NCBI GenBank assembly: GCA_031761405.1
Contig: JASEVX010000001.1
Span: 199,556,110-199,620,109 of the forward strand
DNA: 64,000 bases
Direction: 5' to 3'
From: Serripes groenlandicus
Lineage: Eukaryota > Mollusca > Bivalvia > Cardiida > Cardiidae
The notes under the pieces were generated by a model. The model worked only from the letters and a program-made list of their open reading frames with translations. It did no database searches and was not told where the DNA came from. Numbering within the stretch: the first letter of the stretch is position 1; every line of letters starts with the position of its first letter. A program made the translations under genes and the position numbers. Below are positions 48,124 to 60,254 of the stretch, in pieces.

Positions 48124-50394
48124 CAACCGACAACGTTATTATATTGGCCATCTCACATGACAACCGACGTATGGAAACTAATGGCAACTTCTATCAAAAT
48201 GTACAATTTCAATCCGTAGTTAGGACCGTTTGTTTAGAATCATCCTAGAAGCATGTAAGGTTAGAAAGCGAATTTATGATCTGCAATGTCGATTTCTCTT
48301 GTGAGTAATCAATAATGATGGAATCGTCTAAGCATATTTAGCTGCATCCGTTTGTCGTTAATGGGCTAAACAGTATATGAGGGAAGGATACGAGCCGTCA
48401 AGGAAATGCTTTTCGAGTACCAGTGAAGAAAAGTTTACAAGCACATGGTCAGGTGAACTCTCTTTGTTAGACGTATGATTAATAATTTAATGATAATTAT
48501 AATTATGTAAAATGCAAATACAAATGCAGCATAAATAAACATGTTTATCTTTGCAGTAAAACGAAATATAATACGATAATAACGATATATTTAGGAATAC
48601 CGATTTGCTATACAAAACAGAAAGGAAGAAAGCTGAAGAAACATTTTACGGAGGCATAGGAATACCGATTTTATACAAATGAGATTATCTGACAATGTTC
48701 AATTGTGGTGAGGTTCTTGCTCCCTCTATTACTGTTTTGATAAGTTAAACGGCATGTGAGTTTATCTTAATATACACTGTATGCCCATAAATGAAGTATA
48801 GTACTCAAAAGAAAAAATGAAAATGATTTCACGAAAACCCTGTTTGTTAAGAAGACAATGGACAAATGGCATGCCAACTATTAAAGACGATTTGTATTCG
48901 AATTGTAAACGGATGGCAACTGTATAAGACAATAAAACCCCACGGGTTTAGACACTAATCCTTGATTTGGCTTGTATTGGCACTACATAGGGTAGGATAA
49001 CGAGAACTAACCGATTCTATTGAATCGTAAAAGCGATTCAGCATGTCTGTATTATAGCTGACAGTGCATCTTTTCTGAAATCCACTGGGAAAACATTTAA
49101 AGGCAGTTTTGTCAACATTATTTGACCGACATCTGGGAGAAATTAATTCGGTCCACTTCACTTGAAACATAGATACTCATGGTACTTTCCTGATTGTTCG
49201 TGAGTTGTTTTACATAAATAAAGGAAAACTAGGTAAAACGAACACTCACGAAGGTCTACTTACAATTGTTTTTCGAATGCAGTGAACCGAACGACGTTTT
49301 TCCAAGCAGTGGTCAAATAATGTTCACAACATATAGTAACATATTAAGGAACGTACATACTAGATACTAATTTGTCTTAAAACACGTTAGATATGTTGCA
49401 CGTACATATCAGTCACTCTGGCGATTTGGAATCTGATGCATCTTCGTGCAGGTGAGTCTATTCACCTGCAGTCTCAACAAATAGTTCACTATAAAGCGTA
49501 TAACCTTCTATGCATTTCAACTATAAAAGAAGGAAATAGTATCGTGAAGACTCTATTAAACCTTATATATCAAACTCACAAGATCGGCATCAAGCGCCAC
49601 TCGAATAGACGATTTGTTGTTACCTCGTTTTGCGTCACTTAAAGTATGCGGGTGTAAACTCCGATGGACTACAATTGTCCGGTTTTGCCCCGGAAAAGTG
49701 CCTATTAGCCTGTTGTACACGTTGATTAAGTGGATTTAATATATTTTCATACAATATTACATTTATAACATGGCGGCCAATTCATGTGCTTCCTGGTTTT
49801 CTCACAACACAATTCATTCATTCTAAGCTCTCGACACTTGTGGTGGACGAGTGACGCTAGTCTCAGTGAATTTTGACAATGTCCGACAAAAAAATGATTA
49901 AGCGAGGCCGTGATTTTGTACAAGCATGCATAAATTGAACCTTGTGGAAATCTGTACGCTTTGGAATTGTACAACAGGAGTTGAATTACTTTGTAAAAAC
50001 GCTCAGAATGAATATTAAGCGTTTTTTATTTCACTTTAAATCAAAGCGCCGAATCCCTCAAAGTAACAAGCAGTATCTCGGTGTAGGCCGTGCGGTTTTC
50101 AATAAAAGTGCACTCTGGCGCGGGTAAATTTGACAGTAGAATAATCTTAGTTTGCCAGAATGTTTGTCTTGGGATATTTAAGTTACGGTTTAAAATGTAT
50201 CCAGATGTGTTCAAAATAAGGCCATACCTTATTTAAGAAAAAAATAGTTTGACTCGATAAACCTATGTTTTAGCTCAATAATGATGGTTATCATCACCAG
50301 GTCGTTAGGCTTAATTGAAATAAAATATTTGTTACACTTTAGTGACCACATTTTCGAATTAAGCATGTTGAAACCCTGTGTCAGAATATTGTAC

Positions 50395-50735
50395 TAATTG
50401 CATCACACGCCACCCCATCATGGTGATCATATGTGCCCATTAACTTGGAAATCCTATGATGCATGGGGAAAATGCGGGCCGGAGAAGTCAGTCCTATCAA
50501 TCAGTACTCATTTTGACCTTTGATCTCTATGAGTGACCTTATCATTTTAGGTACAGGCCTGAATTTTGTGAACAACACACCACCTCATCATGGAGCTCTT
50601 TTGTGCCAACATTCTTAGAAATCCTATTATGCATGGTTAAGATGCGGTTAAGATGCGGGTCGGACAGACAGACTCATGGACGCACGGACACACTCACCGA
50701 ACCATTATGACAGCTTTATGTCGAGCTCACCAAAA
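50395..50735. repeat. Paired ~180-bp dispersed repeat
   Basis: CACGCCACCCCATCATGGTG...GGAAATCCTATGATGCATGG at ~50405 is echoed by CACACCACCTCATCATGGAG...AGAAATCCTATTATGCATGG at ~50576. The second copy is followed by a GACAGACAGACTCATGGACG microsatellite-like tail. Confidence 0.6.
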
Positions 50736-51222
50736 GCAGATTCGACAAAAACTGATTTCAGACAGTAAAATGGTTATCAACAGTCACTAAACAACAGGCT
50801 ACTGAACAACCCTTTCCAACATTCAACACATTTGCAAAGAAAGAGCTGCTCCTATTGATACATTTATTGTAGCATTATATTCTATCACGTGTTTCCTGGC
50901 TTTCTCACACCAATACTGACTACTCCACAAAACATTCTTTCCAAGCAACTGGCTGCTTTACCTCAAAGACTGTTAGCCCATTGTCAAACGTCGGAAAGAA
51001 TGTTGGCCGAATTTACAACCCGTTGATTGGGATAGGAGTGCTCTAGTTAGAGATCAAACTAAATTTCACTAATTAAGGGGAAATAGCTCTGGCATAACTA
51101 GAGAAAGTTGACTTGAAAGTGAGTCTGTCCCTGAAATTATTCTCATATTCAGTCACACCTGTGCTAAAACAACCAACTTTTGATTTCCCAATTACTCATT
51201 TTCTGCACAAATGACCCTGTAA

Positions 51223-51419
51223 TTAACCCTTTCCCAAATACAGACGCTTTCTGACGCCTCTGCAGCAGACAACTTTTGAAAACGAGCAATTTCTTCTTTT
51301 GCAACGATGTTTTCAATTATATTTAGTAATTACCTACATTTATAGAGCTTTTCCGTGTTTTTGCCTGGATATTCTCAAAAGCATCGGCTGCAGATGTGTT
51401 GTATATTGGAAAGGGTTAA
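51223..51419. mobile_element. MITE-B, best-preserved copy
   Basis: A 197-bp element with TTAACCCTTTCCC at the left and GGAAAGGGTTAA at the right. Subterminal TCTGCAGCAGAC and CGGCTGCAGATG blocks face each other. The centre keeps the family phrase GAGCAATTTCTTCTTTTGCA, then ACGATGTTTTC. TTAA at both ends fits piggyBac-type target choice. A second left end (CCTTTCCCACATACAGACGC) starts at 51473. Confidence 0.75.
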
Positions 51420-52540
51420 AAAGGCTCTAGTAAGCAAGGAACATGTTAAGTGGAACTTTCCATTCTTAAACCTTTCCCACATACAGACGCTTTCTGACGA
51501 GAAGCCGGTTTATTACTTTTGTCAGAAGGTTTAAATGTATGAGAACTTCGGCACAAGCTTGCACAAGCAGGTGATGGCTGCTTCTTCTTCTCAAATGTAT
51601 GAACCGAGCAACTGTTGTCATGATCTTACAAGAAGCAAGATCTAGTGAAAAGCTTCTTTTTTGTTTGTCTCTTAGTAGTAACTTTTGTTGTTGTTGTTTG
51701 GCGTTGTTTACCATCGAGCTCGGCATTAATGCCATTTGGCGAGCAGCTATCGTTATTACGAGTAGTAGTAACTTCAGTTGATTTCAATTATATAAACTAT
51801 TTTAAGAAAACATCTCAGCATCTCTATATTACTTCCGATTGAATCAAAATTCAGCTCGATACATTTCAAATCTTAGTATCAATCTGTTGCCAACCAAACG
51901 TCGTGTGATCTAACGGGCACCTGCTTACTACGTCACTCCTCAATGGGATTATGTCTCACGCAATAATATTCTCTGTCTACAGACACGAAGAAGGCTAATG
52001 TTTACATTTGTTAACTCAATTACTTCGAAAGTTCGATAGTTTTAAAATGTTAGTATCAATACTGTACCAACATAGCACTGACTTTAACCATGTCTCTGCA
52101 AACATGATGGAACTATTTGGAGGTAAACGTTTTGCATTAAGCATTTCTGACGTACTGCCGAAATCACCCTATATATTGTTTTTCATGTGTCATAGTCCAG
52201 TTGCTATTGTTACCACAATCGCCACAAAAGGTGAACATTATTATATAACACACTTTGGGAAAAAGCTTCTTTCGTGACATAAATTCATTGTCTCTTCCTT
52301 TATTTGGATTAAAAGCGCTAGCTGTTGACTAGGAAATGAAATAAAACCACGCTAAATAATTTAAGATGAACGTTTACAGACGAAATTGCTGTAAAGAACC
52401 TGAGCAAAAGAGGGAAAATGTTTTCTGATATTTCATTACATGCAAGGATAACGAATTTTGATAATCAAAGTATTTTCCAAAACGACATGAAATGAAAATA
52501 ACTTGTCAATAAATGATTACCATGGTAACTGCGAGAATAT

Positions 52541-53699
52541 TTCTTTTAACATGCAATGGTATTTGGAATTACATCTTAGATTGCTACATTTAGGAACATC
52601 ATGATTGTGAGAACAACATTTGATTGTGAATGAAGTAAGAAATCGAATAGAACAAAACGTTAGGGGATGGAGGATGTAACGAACGTTTTACGTGATAATT
52701 AAAGATGATGTATATGATGACATCTAAAAAGTAAGTTCAAGATGTAGCGATGTATTAATTTTTTAAGTCAAACAATCTGAAATTCAAGGATGACACAAAT
52801 GATGATTTCAATTAATTGAACGTATTAATATCTCGATGGTTTTCGGCATAATTATTTGATAGAAACTACCCAATTGAGATATTCGTTTATTAAATTATGA
52901 AAGCTCAGTTAATATTAACGCATGTCTATCAATTAAGAATTTAAAAGAACGAAAGTTCTTTACAGTTGATACGATAATTATCGAATTGGTATTTTCAGTA
53001 AAGCCAGTGAATATCAGCCCCAAAGTATCAGCGACCAATGTAGATCAAGAATAGACAGCGCTTAACACTGTTCACAAATTAGTCATATAATGTTTTAGGA
53101 AACCTATGTAAATCAGTATCCTTTTCCTCATATAAAATCATTACGATAGTGTTTGATTTTGCAGAACACATATCATATGAAATCATTCGTATCCGAACAG
53201 CAGCTAAGACATGATTACTGTTTTCTAGTTGTTCAATATCATTCAAATCAGAACAATAATTGGCCGCAGTAACACACGTTCGTATAGGTCAAATTACGCA
53301 AGTCCCCCTCCCCCTTTTTTCTTTTTCTTTGGATTGTTTTAAAGCTTAGAGGTAACTCTTTTCAATGATATATATTTATGGTGTTCTACATGAGACACAC
53401 TTAGAAAGTGTTACAATTGAGGACTGAAACTGGTCGATTTACATGAAAACAAAGACGGAATTTATTTGGCGATTGTAACCTATATATTATGATGACTGCC
53501 TACCACAGGTCTGGTAGATATCTTCTTGGAGCGATTAAGCCTATACGTAAACGAGATAGAGACGCGATGGTGTTTGAGTCTTCCAATTGTAAAGTAACCA
53601 TCTTATTATCAGAATCAAACATTGAATGTATAGCGAGATTACATTGGACATAAAATCAATCACCTGCACATACATATTTAGATATATTTGGTCGATTCT
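52541..53699. other. No gene seen
   Basis: AT-rich sequence after the end of U3, with no repeats or motif-bearing frames recognised. A polypyrimidine patch lies at ~53305-53335. Confidence 0.45.
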
Positions 53700-54130
53700 A
53701 GATGACCCTTCTACTACATCTATTACTAAAACTACTCTAATTACCTCTATTACTTGAACTACTATAATTACCTCTATTACTTGAACTACTATAAATACTG
53801 CTACTACTAGTACTACTTTTACTATAACTAAGTACTACTTATGCTAGTACTTAGTATATTACTACTACTACTTCTAGTACTACTACTACTACTACTACTA
53901 CTATAACTACTACTACAACTACTACTACTATTACTACTACTACTACTAATACTACTATTACTACTACTACTACAGCTATTGCTATTACTACTATTGCAAG
54001 TACTATTGCTACGTCTACTACTAATATTGCTTCTACTACTACAACTGTTGCTGCCACTTCTACTTTTACAACTACTACTATTACTACTTCTTCTGCTGCT
54101 GCTACTTCTGTATCAGTAGTATTACTACTA
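53700..54130. repeat. (TAC)n trinucleotide array
   Basis: Long imperfect runs of ACT/TAC with GCT, ATT and TCT interruptions. The valine-isoleucine open frame on the minus strand (53851-54057) is an artefact. Confidence 0.9.
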
Positions 54131-54281
54131 CATGTGCCTCAAATACTTCTTCTTTCGGTTTCCATGGATCCCAAACATTTTGAGGAACTTAGGAGAGGAC
54201 ATTGAGAGGATGCTTTCTATGACGTTGCATTCCAATTGGCCAACTGGTTAGGGAGGAAAAGTCGTTTGAAGCAAAAAGTTT

Positions 54282-54362
54282 ACGGACAGACGGACGCACG
54301 CACGCACGCAAGCACTCACGCACGGACGCATGTACGGGCGCACGGACGAACGCACGACGGAC
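54282..54362. repeat. (ACGC)/(ACGG) tetranucleotide array
   Basis: GGACGCACGCACGCACGC with GGACGAACGCACG variants. The Arg/Ala/Cys-rich minus-strand frame over it is a by-product. Confidence 0.8.
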
Positions 54363-54630
54363 AATTCCACATGACATAAACTTGACTGGCTTTCAGCCGG
54401 TTGAGCCAAAAACGGGAGTATATAAACAAAAAATACGAAGTAATTTTACAAAGTTTAAAGATATATATGATCAAAATTGAGCATTTATGAAATTAAAAAA
54501 AAAGTTCACATGTATAGTCAACATATATCAAGAATACCATAGTCTGAATGAACAAACTGTATGGGAGAACGTTTTAAGTTTAGAAATACAACATCATTTT
54601 ATAAACAAGCAAAAACATCCAGCGAATTTT

Positions 54631-54775
54631 GGGGCAGTAAACCAAACAATTAAAAACGCGTAGCCTAGGAAGTTTGGGAAAAGTGAACTTTTTTTCTGAG
54701 CTTTGATAACATTGGGTCAGAGCCGTAAATCAAACTATTAAAAACAGCGTAGCCTAGGCAGTTGGGGAAAAGTTA
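54631..54775. repeat. ~92-bp direct duplication
   Basis: AATTAAAAACGCGTAGCCTAGG...GTTTGGGAAAAGT recurs as TATTAAAAACAGCGTAGCCTAGG...GTTGGGGAAAAGT about 92 bp later. Confidence 0.65.
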
Positions 54776-54995
54776 TTAAATACAAATTAAATGTGTCTAA
54801 TGTTTTGTAATAACGGTAGAAGACAAACGTATTTTGTATCATGTTGTTTTTTTAATCAGTTAATACAATTTATTGATTCATAAAGGTGTTGTTTTTTTCA
54901 AGCATACAACAAAGTTTTTCTTAACAATAATAATGTTGGTTGCTCCCTTTTCGATTACGTCACACCATGGTACAGAATTAAAACCTATCCCATAC

Positions 54996-55021
54996 TGACG
55001 CCGCGCTTCCACGCGGCGTCA
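54996..55021. repeat. GC-rich 10-bp hairpin
   Basis: TGACGCCGCG (54996-55005), a 6-nt loop CTTCCA, then CGCGGCGTCA (55012-55021). A perfect stem in strongly AT-rich surroundings. Confidence 0.7.
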
Positions 55022-55813
55022 ATAATGTTAATGCATTTATCAAAGAACTGTATCGCTCAAATAGTAAAATATATACACTGTTTCTAGCCTACACGTAGTC
55101 ATGGACATAGATATACGTCCCTGATGTAATAGATAAATACAAAATCAAAACAATGACACGTGATATCGGCTTGCTTTCTGATTGGCTAGTTATTTTACAA
55201 AGAAATTCTTTCATTTAACACCCTTTATTTATATCTACATTCTGGCATTACTTTTCCATTTTAAGATTTAGGATGATATTTCAAACAATTTTGGCAATTA
55301 TTGTATGGTAAATTAATAGCGAATATTAAAGGTTGCGATATCAATTGATTATTAACAAGTAAACCGTAATGGCCCTGGATCGCTTTCCTTATTTAAAATA
55401 CTTAACAACACTTCTGACACCATCTAAATTAATTAAACACAGACTGCATTATTTCCATGAAAGAAAATAAATTATTTTGCAATTTTCTCTCAAATGCAAC
55501 TCTATTTGGAAAAAATGCATAGCACTAAAGTTTGCTTAATTTCTTTTCGGAATATGTCCACTACATATGTTACGATAACATGAAAAAGACACGTGCGGGA
55601 AAACATCCCAAACTTGACACTGTCTAATATGTCAATGGACTCACCATAGGCATTTTGCTTGCGCGCTAATCTTGATTTACTTCAGAACAAAGATGAATAA
55701 TTAGCTATTTTTGTAAATAAAGAAGTAAGAAAGAATAATAATGAATATACATGACTAGTGGTATGGTATGTGCAAAGTAATGTTTGAAAGTATGCAATAA
55801 TTTGAATGAAAAT
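55022..55813. other. No gene seen
   Basis: AT-rich, no recognised features. Confidence 0.45.
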
Positions 55814-56046
55814 TAACTGTTTAGCTGATATGGGAGTTCAAGGGCGAACTTTGTAAACATATAATCATACAATTAAACATCTGTTAAATTATGATTACAA
55901 ATATAATGCAAAGATTAGTTTAATAAAAAGTAACTGTTTCGCTGATAAGGTATTTCAATGGCGAAATTTGTAAACATATAAGCATACAATTAAACATCTG
56001 TTAAATTATAACTACAAATATGATGCAAAGTTTAGTTTTGAGAAAA
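55814..56046. repeat. ~117-bp tandem duplication
   Basis: TAACTGTTTAGCTGATA...AAACATCTGTTAAATTAT recurs as TAACTGTTTCGCTGATA...AAACATCTGTTAAATTAT, with about ten differences. Confidence 0.75.
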
Positions 56047-56286
56047 GGAGAACACTTATGTCTTTAGCAATTTGACAGCCGCAATGGTGTTCAATGTTGC
56101 ATTTAAAAGGGAAAATGTAAAATGGCTTTTAATTGCACGTAAATCCGAAATAGTCTACATGTATTGTTTGGTTATACATGTATCAACAAATACAAATCTT
56201 CCTATATTCTGACAAAAAAATCCTGAAATTTGTATGTGGAATTTCATCCTAGAATAAGTCCATAATAAAAGCATTATATACATATT

Positions 56287-56553
56287 TGAGCCGTCCCGCG
56301 AGAAAACCAACATTATGGCCTCTACGTAATGTATCGACCCAGATCAGCCTGAGCAGTCCGCGCAGACTGATCCGGGTCAACACATTCCGTCTCAGGGGGA
56401 TAGAGGTATAGAGTAATGATTCCTGGAACAGAAAATCCACAGGAGGCAAAAAGTGTATATCCGGGTTAGCCTGCGCGGCATGCTTATGCTGATCTGGGTC
56501 AATACCACATAATCAGAGAATCCACAATGTTGGTTTTCTCGCGGGACGGCTCA
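56287..56553 (+). mobile_element. MITE-A, best-preserved copy
   Basis: A 267-bp element with ~32-bp terminal inverted repeats differing at one base: TGAGCCGTCCCGCGAGAAAA at the left, its complement TTTTCTCGCGGGACGGCTCA at the right, both extending into CCAACATT(A/G)TGG. Interior blocks include GATCAGCCTGAGCAGTCCGC, CCGTCTCAGGGGGATAGAGG, GATTCCTGGAACAGAAAATC and GCGCGGCATGCTTATGCTGA. No open frame. Flanking bases (ATATT left, TATGT right) do not give an obvious target duplication. Confidence 0.85.
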
Positions 56554-57562
56554 TATGTAAACTAACAAATGTCAAGATGACTCAATTTCATCACTGTGTA
56601 TGATAACTAACTGATGAACAGCTGGCTCTTTGTGTGGTCAATCTAGCTCAGATTTCCTTCATTGAAAACAGAAATGCAGTTTATGATAATCTTTAACTTG
56701 ACCTACTCCCTGATGTTCTAATATGCATCGCAGTTGTTGACTGTTTCTTCAACTTCAATAATTTAATCGCTTATGTATTATTTCAATCTTAACTTCCGGC
56801 GACATTGATCACTTCAATGTACTTCTCGTTAAAACGTAGTTCTTAATGTTTGTTTAATGTCACAGAATGTAAATGACCTGTTAATATGTTTACAATGCGA
56901 TTGGTTCCAGAGACCTCATAGGCGGGAAGAGATGAGAGAACCAGTTACATGGAGAATATATACCAACTCAATGCTAAAACTTTAAACAGTCAAGTATTTA
57001 ACATGTATAACAGGAATTTGAAAACTAAAGTGACACATTTACGTGGTTTGTACATGGTGATCTTGAAAAGAGATAATGTACTTTGAATCACTACATTACT
57101 ACATTTCTAACGTGCTGTTGAAATAAAAAAAACTCGTTACCATACCCTGTCTTAGAACAGTGGTTATTCTTACGGGGATTCAAAAAGATCAAATTATCTG
57201 TTTTAAGACATGACGTTTGGGAGAAATGGTGACACAATCCAAAGAAAACACATTAATCAGAATCAGAACCAGAATGCATTCGAACACGTCTTATAAGTAC
57301 TGAACATCTCTCTGAATGATAAGAACACAACGAAGAAGTTTTTACTAGCAGTGACTTTCCATTTGATCAATTGATACATCCATGTACATCAGTGTACATC
57401 CTCATGTTTTATAAATGAGGAGATGGAACCGAGAACTATAAGTACGCATGCGTAAGACCCATATATATGAAGATTTGTTTCAATGTTAGTAGTGTAATGA
57501 TGTAATGATGTCACATAATGTCCCCCCTTCGTATATGCTACGCACATAACACGGACGAGACC

Positions 57563-57564
<2 letters not shown>
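56554..57564. other. No gene seen
   Basis: AT-rich DNA without motif-bearing frames or recognised repeats. Confidence 0.45.
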
Positions 57565-57957
<393 letters not shown>

Positions 57958-58290
57958 TAACTCAATAAGACGTTATTGATACCCCATTGTTGTCACACTC
58001 GGTCTGTACTGTATGCATTCAGGTATACTTTGGCTAGTTAACACGCATCTGATTTGTTTAATATCTTTATCTGGGGTTTTGAGGTGGGAGGTGTCAATTG
58101 TTGAGAGCAATTTGAACCGGTATCTGTGCGCTAGGCATTTTGTGAAGATTTACTATCCACCGTAGGCTGTGACATTAGTGCTTGGCGCGCGGCTATTGGC
58201 TTGTTTCATGCATGTACACATGGCTGCATTATAAATTGCTACTTTACGGTTAATCCTTTACAGGAGTTGTTCGAATTTTCTTATTAAATT
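57958..58290 (+). other. Possible 5' leader of the LINE
   Basis: No feature of its own. It precedes the LINE coding frame with no intervening element end, so part of it may be the LINE's 5' untranslated region. Confidence 0.3.
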
Positions 58291-60127
58291 TTGACCTTTT
58301 TATATCTACTCATTCTACTCATTGTATCTCTTAAGATATACTGTTTTAGCCAGGTCCTTACATGGTTGTATGTTTTGCTATTGATACTCTGTGGAGATAT
58401 CGAAACCAATCCAGGTCCTCAGCTAGATGTTAAAAGATGTATTTCAATAATGCAATTAAACATACGTAGTATTCGTAACAAAATTGATTATATATCAGAG
58501 CATTTTTCGGATTTCGACATTATATGTTTTACAGAAACACATCTTGATGCAAATATTTAAAACAAGATCGAATTGCATGACAGTACTTTGTCTAGAAGTG
58601 ATCTTTCACCACACTCAGGTGGTATATTGGTTTATGTGTCTAATAAACTCGCATCCGAACGAAGATCAGATCTAGAACTAAACTCTGTTCAATGTATATG
58701 GGTTGAAATCAAATACAGATCCTCTTACTTCGTCTTATGTACTGTGTATAGACCTCCTGGAACATGTGTAGCTTTTTGGGATATATTTAACATTAGTATT
58801 GAAAGAGCGTCTAGTGTATCAGAGTTTGCGACTAATATTGGATCAAGTAATGTTGCTGAACTGTTAGAAATACGAGTAGGATTTTTTAATAATATTACTA
58901 AGGTTGTTAAGTGAAATAATATGATTTAGATGACGTTCATTTGGGTTTAGTAAATTATTATTAAAATCCCTAACAATAATAATATTAGAACATGACCGAA
59001 AGCGTTAGCAAACAATATTAGTGACCATAAACCTACTATTGTACTTATTGATTTTGACAATATACTTATTTCTTGTACCAAAAATAAAGTATGGCTTTAT
59101 AACAGAGCTAATTTTGCTGATCTAAACCGATTAATTGACAATCACAACTGGGATTTCATTGATACATTAAACGTAAATAAACGTTGTGATCGTTTTAACG
59201 CGATCATTTTTAATCTTATGTCGCAATATATTCCATCTATAGCAATAATAATTCGATCTAATGACAGACCTTGGTATGACTCTGAAATAAGACGAATAGG
59301 TAGACAACGTGACAGACAAAAGTCCATTGCGACTATATATAGACATCTTACAAATTGGGAAAAATACAAGTAATTAAGAAAAAAGTAAATAATTTAAAGA
59401 AATGTGCTAAACAAAAGTATTTCAGTTCAATCGAAGAGTCTCTAATTAAAACGCGTTCTGAAAATCCTAAGGTATATTGGAAATACCTTCGAAGTCTTAT
59501 CAGTAACAAAAATAAATCAGATTCTGTCCCAATCTTGAAAACTATAGAAAATAACTTTTTTACATCTATTTCGACGATAGATGAAACTGTTGCATCTTTC
59601 TAATATTAACAATTATTTTGCTGATGTTGAAGGTATTATCAATTCTTTAGATGATAACAAAGCTGTTTGTCATGACCAAATAAGCCACAAATTGTTTAAA
59701 TCCACAATGTATAGCATCTCAAAACCTTCACGCAAGCTTTTCAACAAGTCTCTAGAAAATGATTGTTTTCCAAATAAATGGAAACAATCAGTTGTTAAAC
59801 CTTTATATAACAAAGGAGACAAGTCAAGCGTCAATAATTATCGACCAATTTCTTTGTTAAGTTGTATTGGTAAACTCATGGAAAGATGTGTCCACAACTA
59901 TATACATAATTATCTTAATCTTAATGGCTTGATATATGGGAAAAAAATCAGGAATTCTACAGTCATTCCACAACTATAATATATCATCAAATAATATATA
60001 TAAATCTATATTTTCTAAACACAATTTATGTATATTATTTTGTGACATCTTAAAAGCATTCGACAGAGTCTGGCATAAAGGTCTTATCTTTAAACTTAAT
60101 CAACTAGAAACTAGAACTGTGAGTTAA
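58291..60127 (+). pseudogene. Non-LTR retrotransposon ORF2 (APE endonuclease + RT), decayed
   Basis: A CR1/Jockey-like LINE polyprotein in pieces. The N-terminal ~33 residues are hydrophobic and lead into CGDIETNPGP, a 2A-type motif. The endonuclease follows: LNIRSIRNKIDYI, then CFTETHLD, GGILVYVSNKL and YRPPGT; later, after a damaged stretch, ISDHKPTI. The GDxN block between is not found, so the nuclease domain has lost sequence around 58840-58995. Linker and RT start follow: WEKYK, NPKVYWKYLRSLISNK, LDDNKAVCHDQISHKL, NNYRPISLLSCIGKLMER, and RT motif A FCDILKAFDRVWHKG. It stops before the YxDD box, so the palm is incomplete. Damage: in-frame TAA at 58558, stops near 58912 and 58993, frame changes near 59371, 59581 and 59979. 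The first residue lacks an ATG (TTG at 58291). It is dead as an enzyme. Loss of the 3' end, rather than the 5' end, is unusual for a LINE insertion. Confidence 0.85.
58393..58419 (+). other. 2A-like ribosome-skipping motif in the LINE
   Basis: Codons 35-43 of the frame read GDIETNPGP, preceded by a leucine-rich stretch (WLYVLLLILC). This fits the D(V/I)ExNPGP consensus of 2A peptides, at which the ribosome skips the final Gly-Pro bond. 2A-like sequences at the N-terminus of APE-type LINE proteins are known from several invertebrates; activity of this copy is untested. Confidence 0.8.
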
Positions 60128-60227
60128 CTCACAAAAGGATACCCCGCGTTCCACATTATATTGTTAAAGTGAACAACCATTTCCATACAGGGGAATGCAT
60201 GGAAAAGAAACAATTTTGCATTCCCCT
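60119..60227. repeat. Short palindromes at the LINE break
   Basis: GTGAGTTAACTCAC (60119-60132) is a perfect 14-bp palindrome exactly where LINE homology ends. AGGGGAATGCA (60189-60199) and TGCATTCCCCT (60217-60227) form an 11-bp stem. Confidence 0.65.
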
Positions 60228-60254
60228 GGAAGGCAGATTAGGCCATATCAAATG

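Larger units (their letters stand above)
50018..52228. other. ~2.2-kb insertion or replacement within U3
   Basis: Replaces about 100 bp of the unit (U2 42217-42316). Contains a pair of ~180-bp repeats, a MITE-B, a worn second MITE-B start (51473) and short open frames without motifs (for example 51466-51735 and 52008-52277, the latter running into unit sequence). No gene called. Confidence 0.5.
44495..52540 (+). repeat. ~8.8-kb tandem unit, copy U3 (incomplete)
   Basis: Starts at CTCCTACAGTTTTGAATGTG and follows U2 through the MITE-A site, the minisatellite, the ATGGCTACCAGCG frame (47863) and the AACATGGCGGCCAATTCATG block (~49768). It is interrupted at about 50018 by ~2.2 kb of other sequence and resumes at ~52229 (CACTTTGGGAAAAAGC; GACATAAATTCATTGTCTC). 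The match ends near 52540 at GATTACCATGG, so the last ~1.9 kb of the unit is missing. No gene is recognised. Confidence 0.75.

Noticed and set aside
51466..51842. Overlapping 60-89-codon frames on both strands
   Set aside because: Overlap on opposite strands, no motifs, and partly MITE-B-like sequence.
53851..54057. 68-codon Val/Ile-rich open frame
   Set aside because: Translation of the (TAC)n array.
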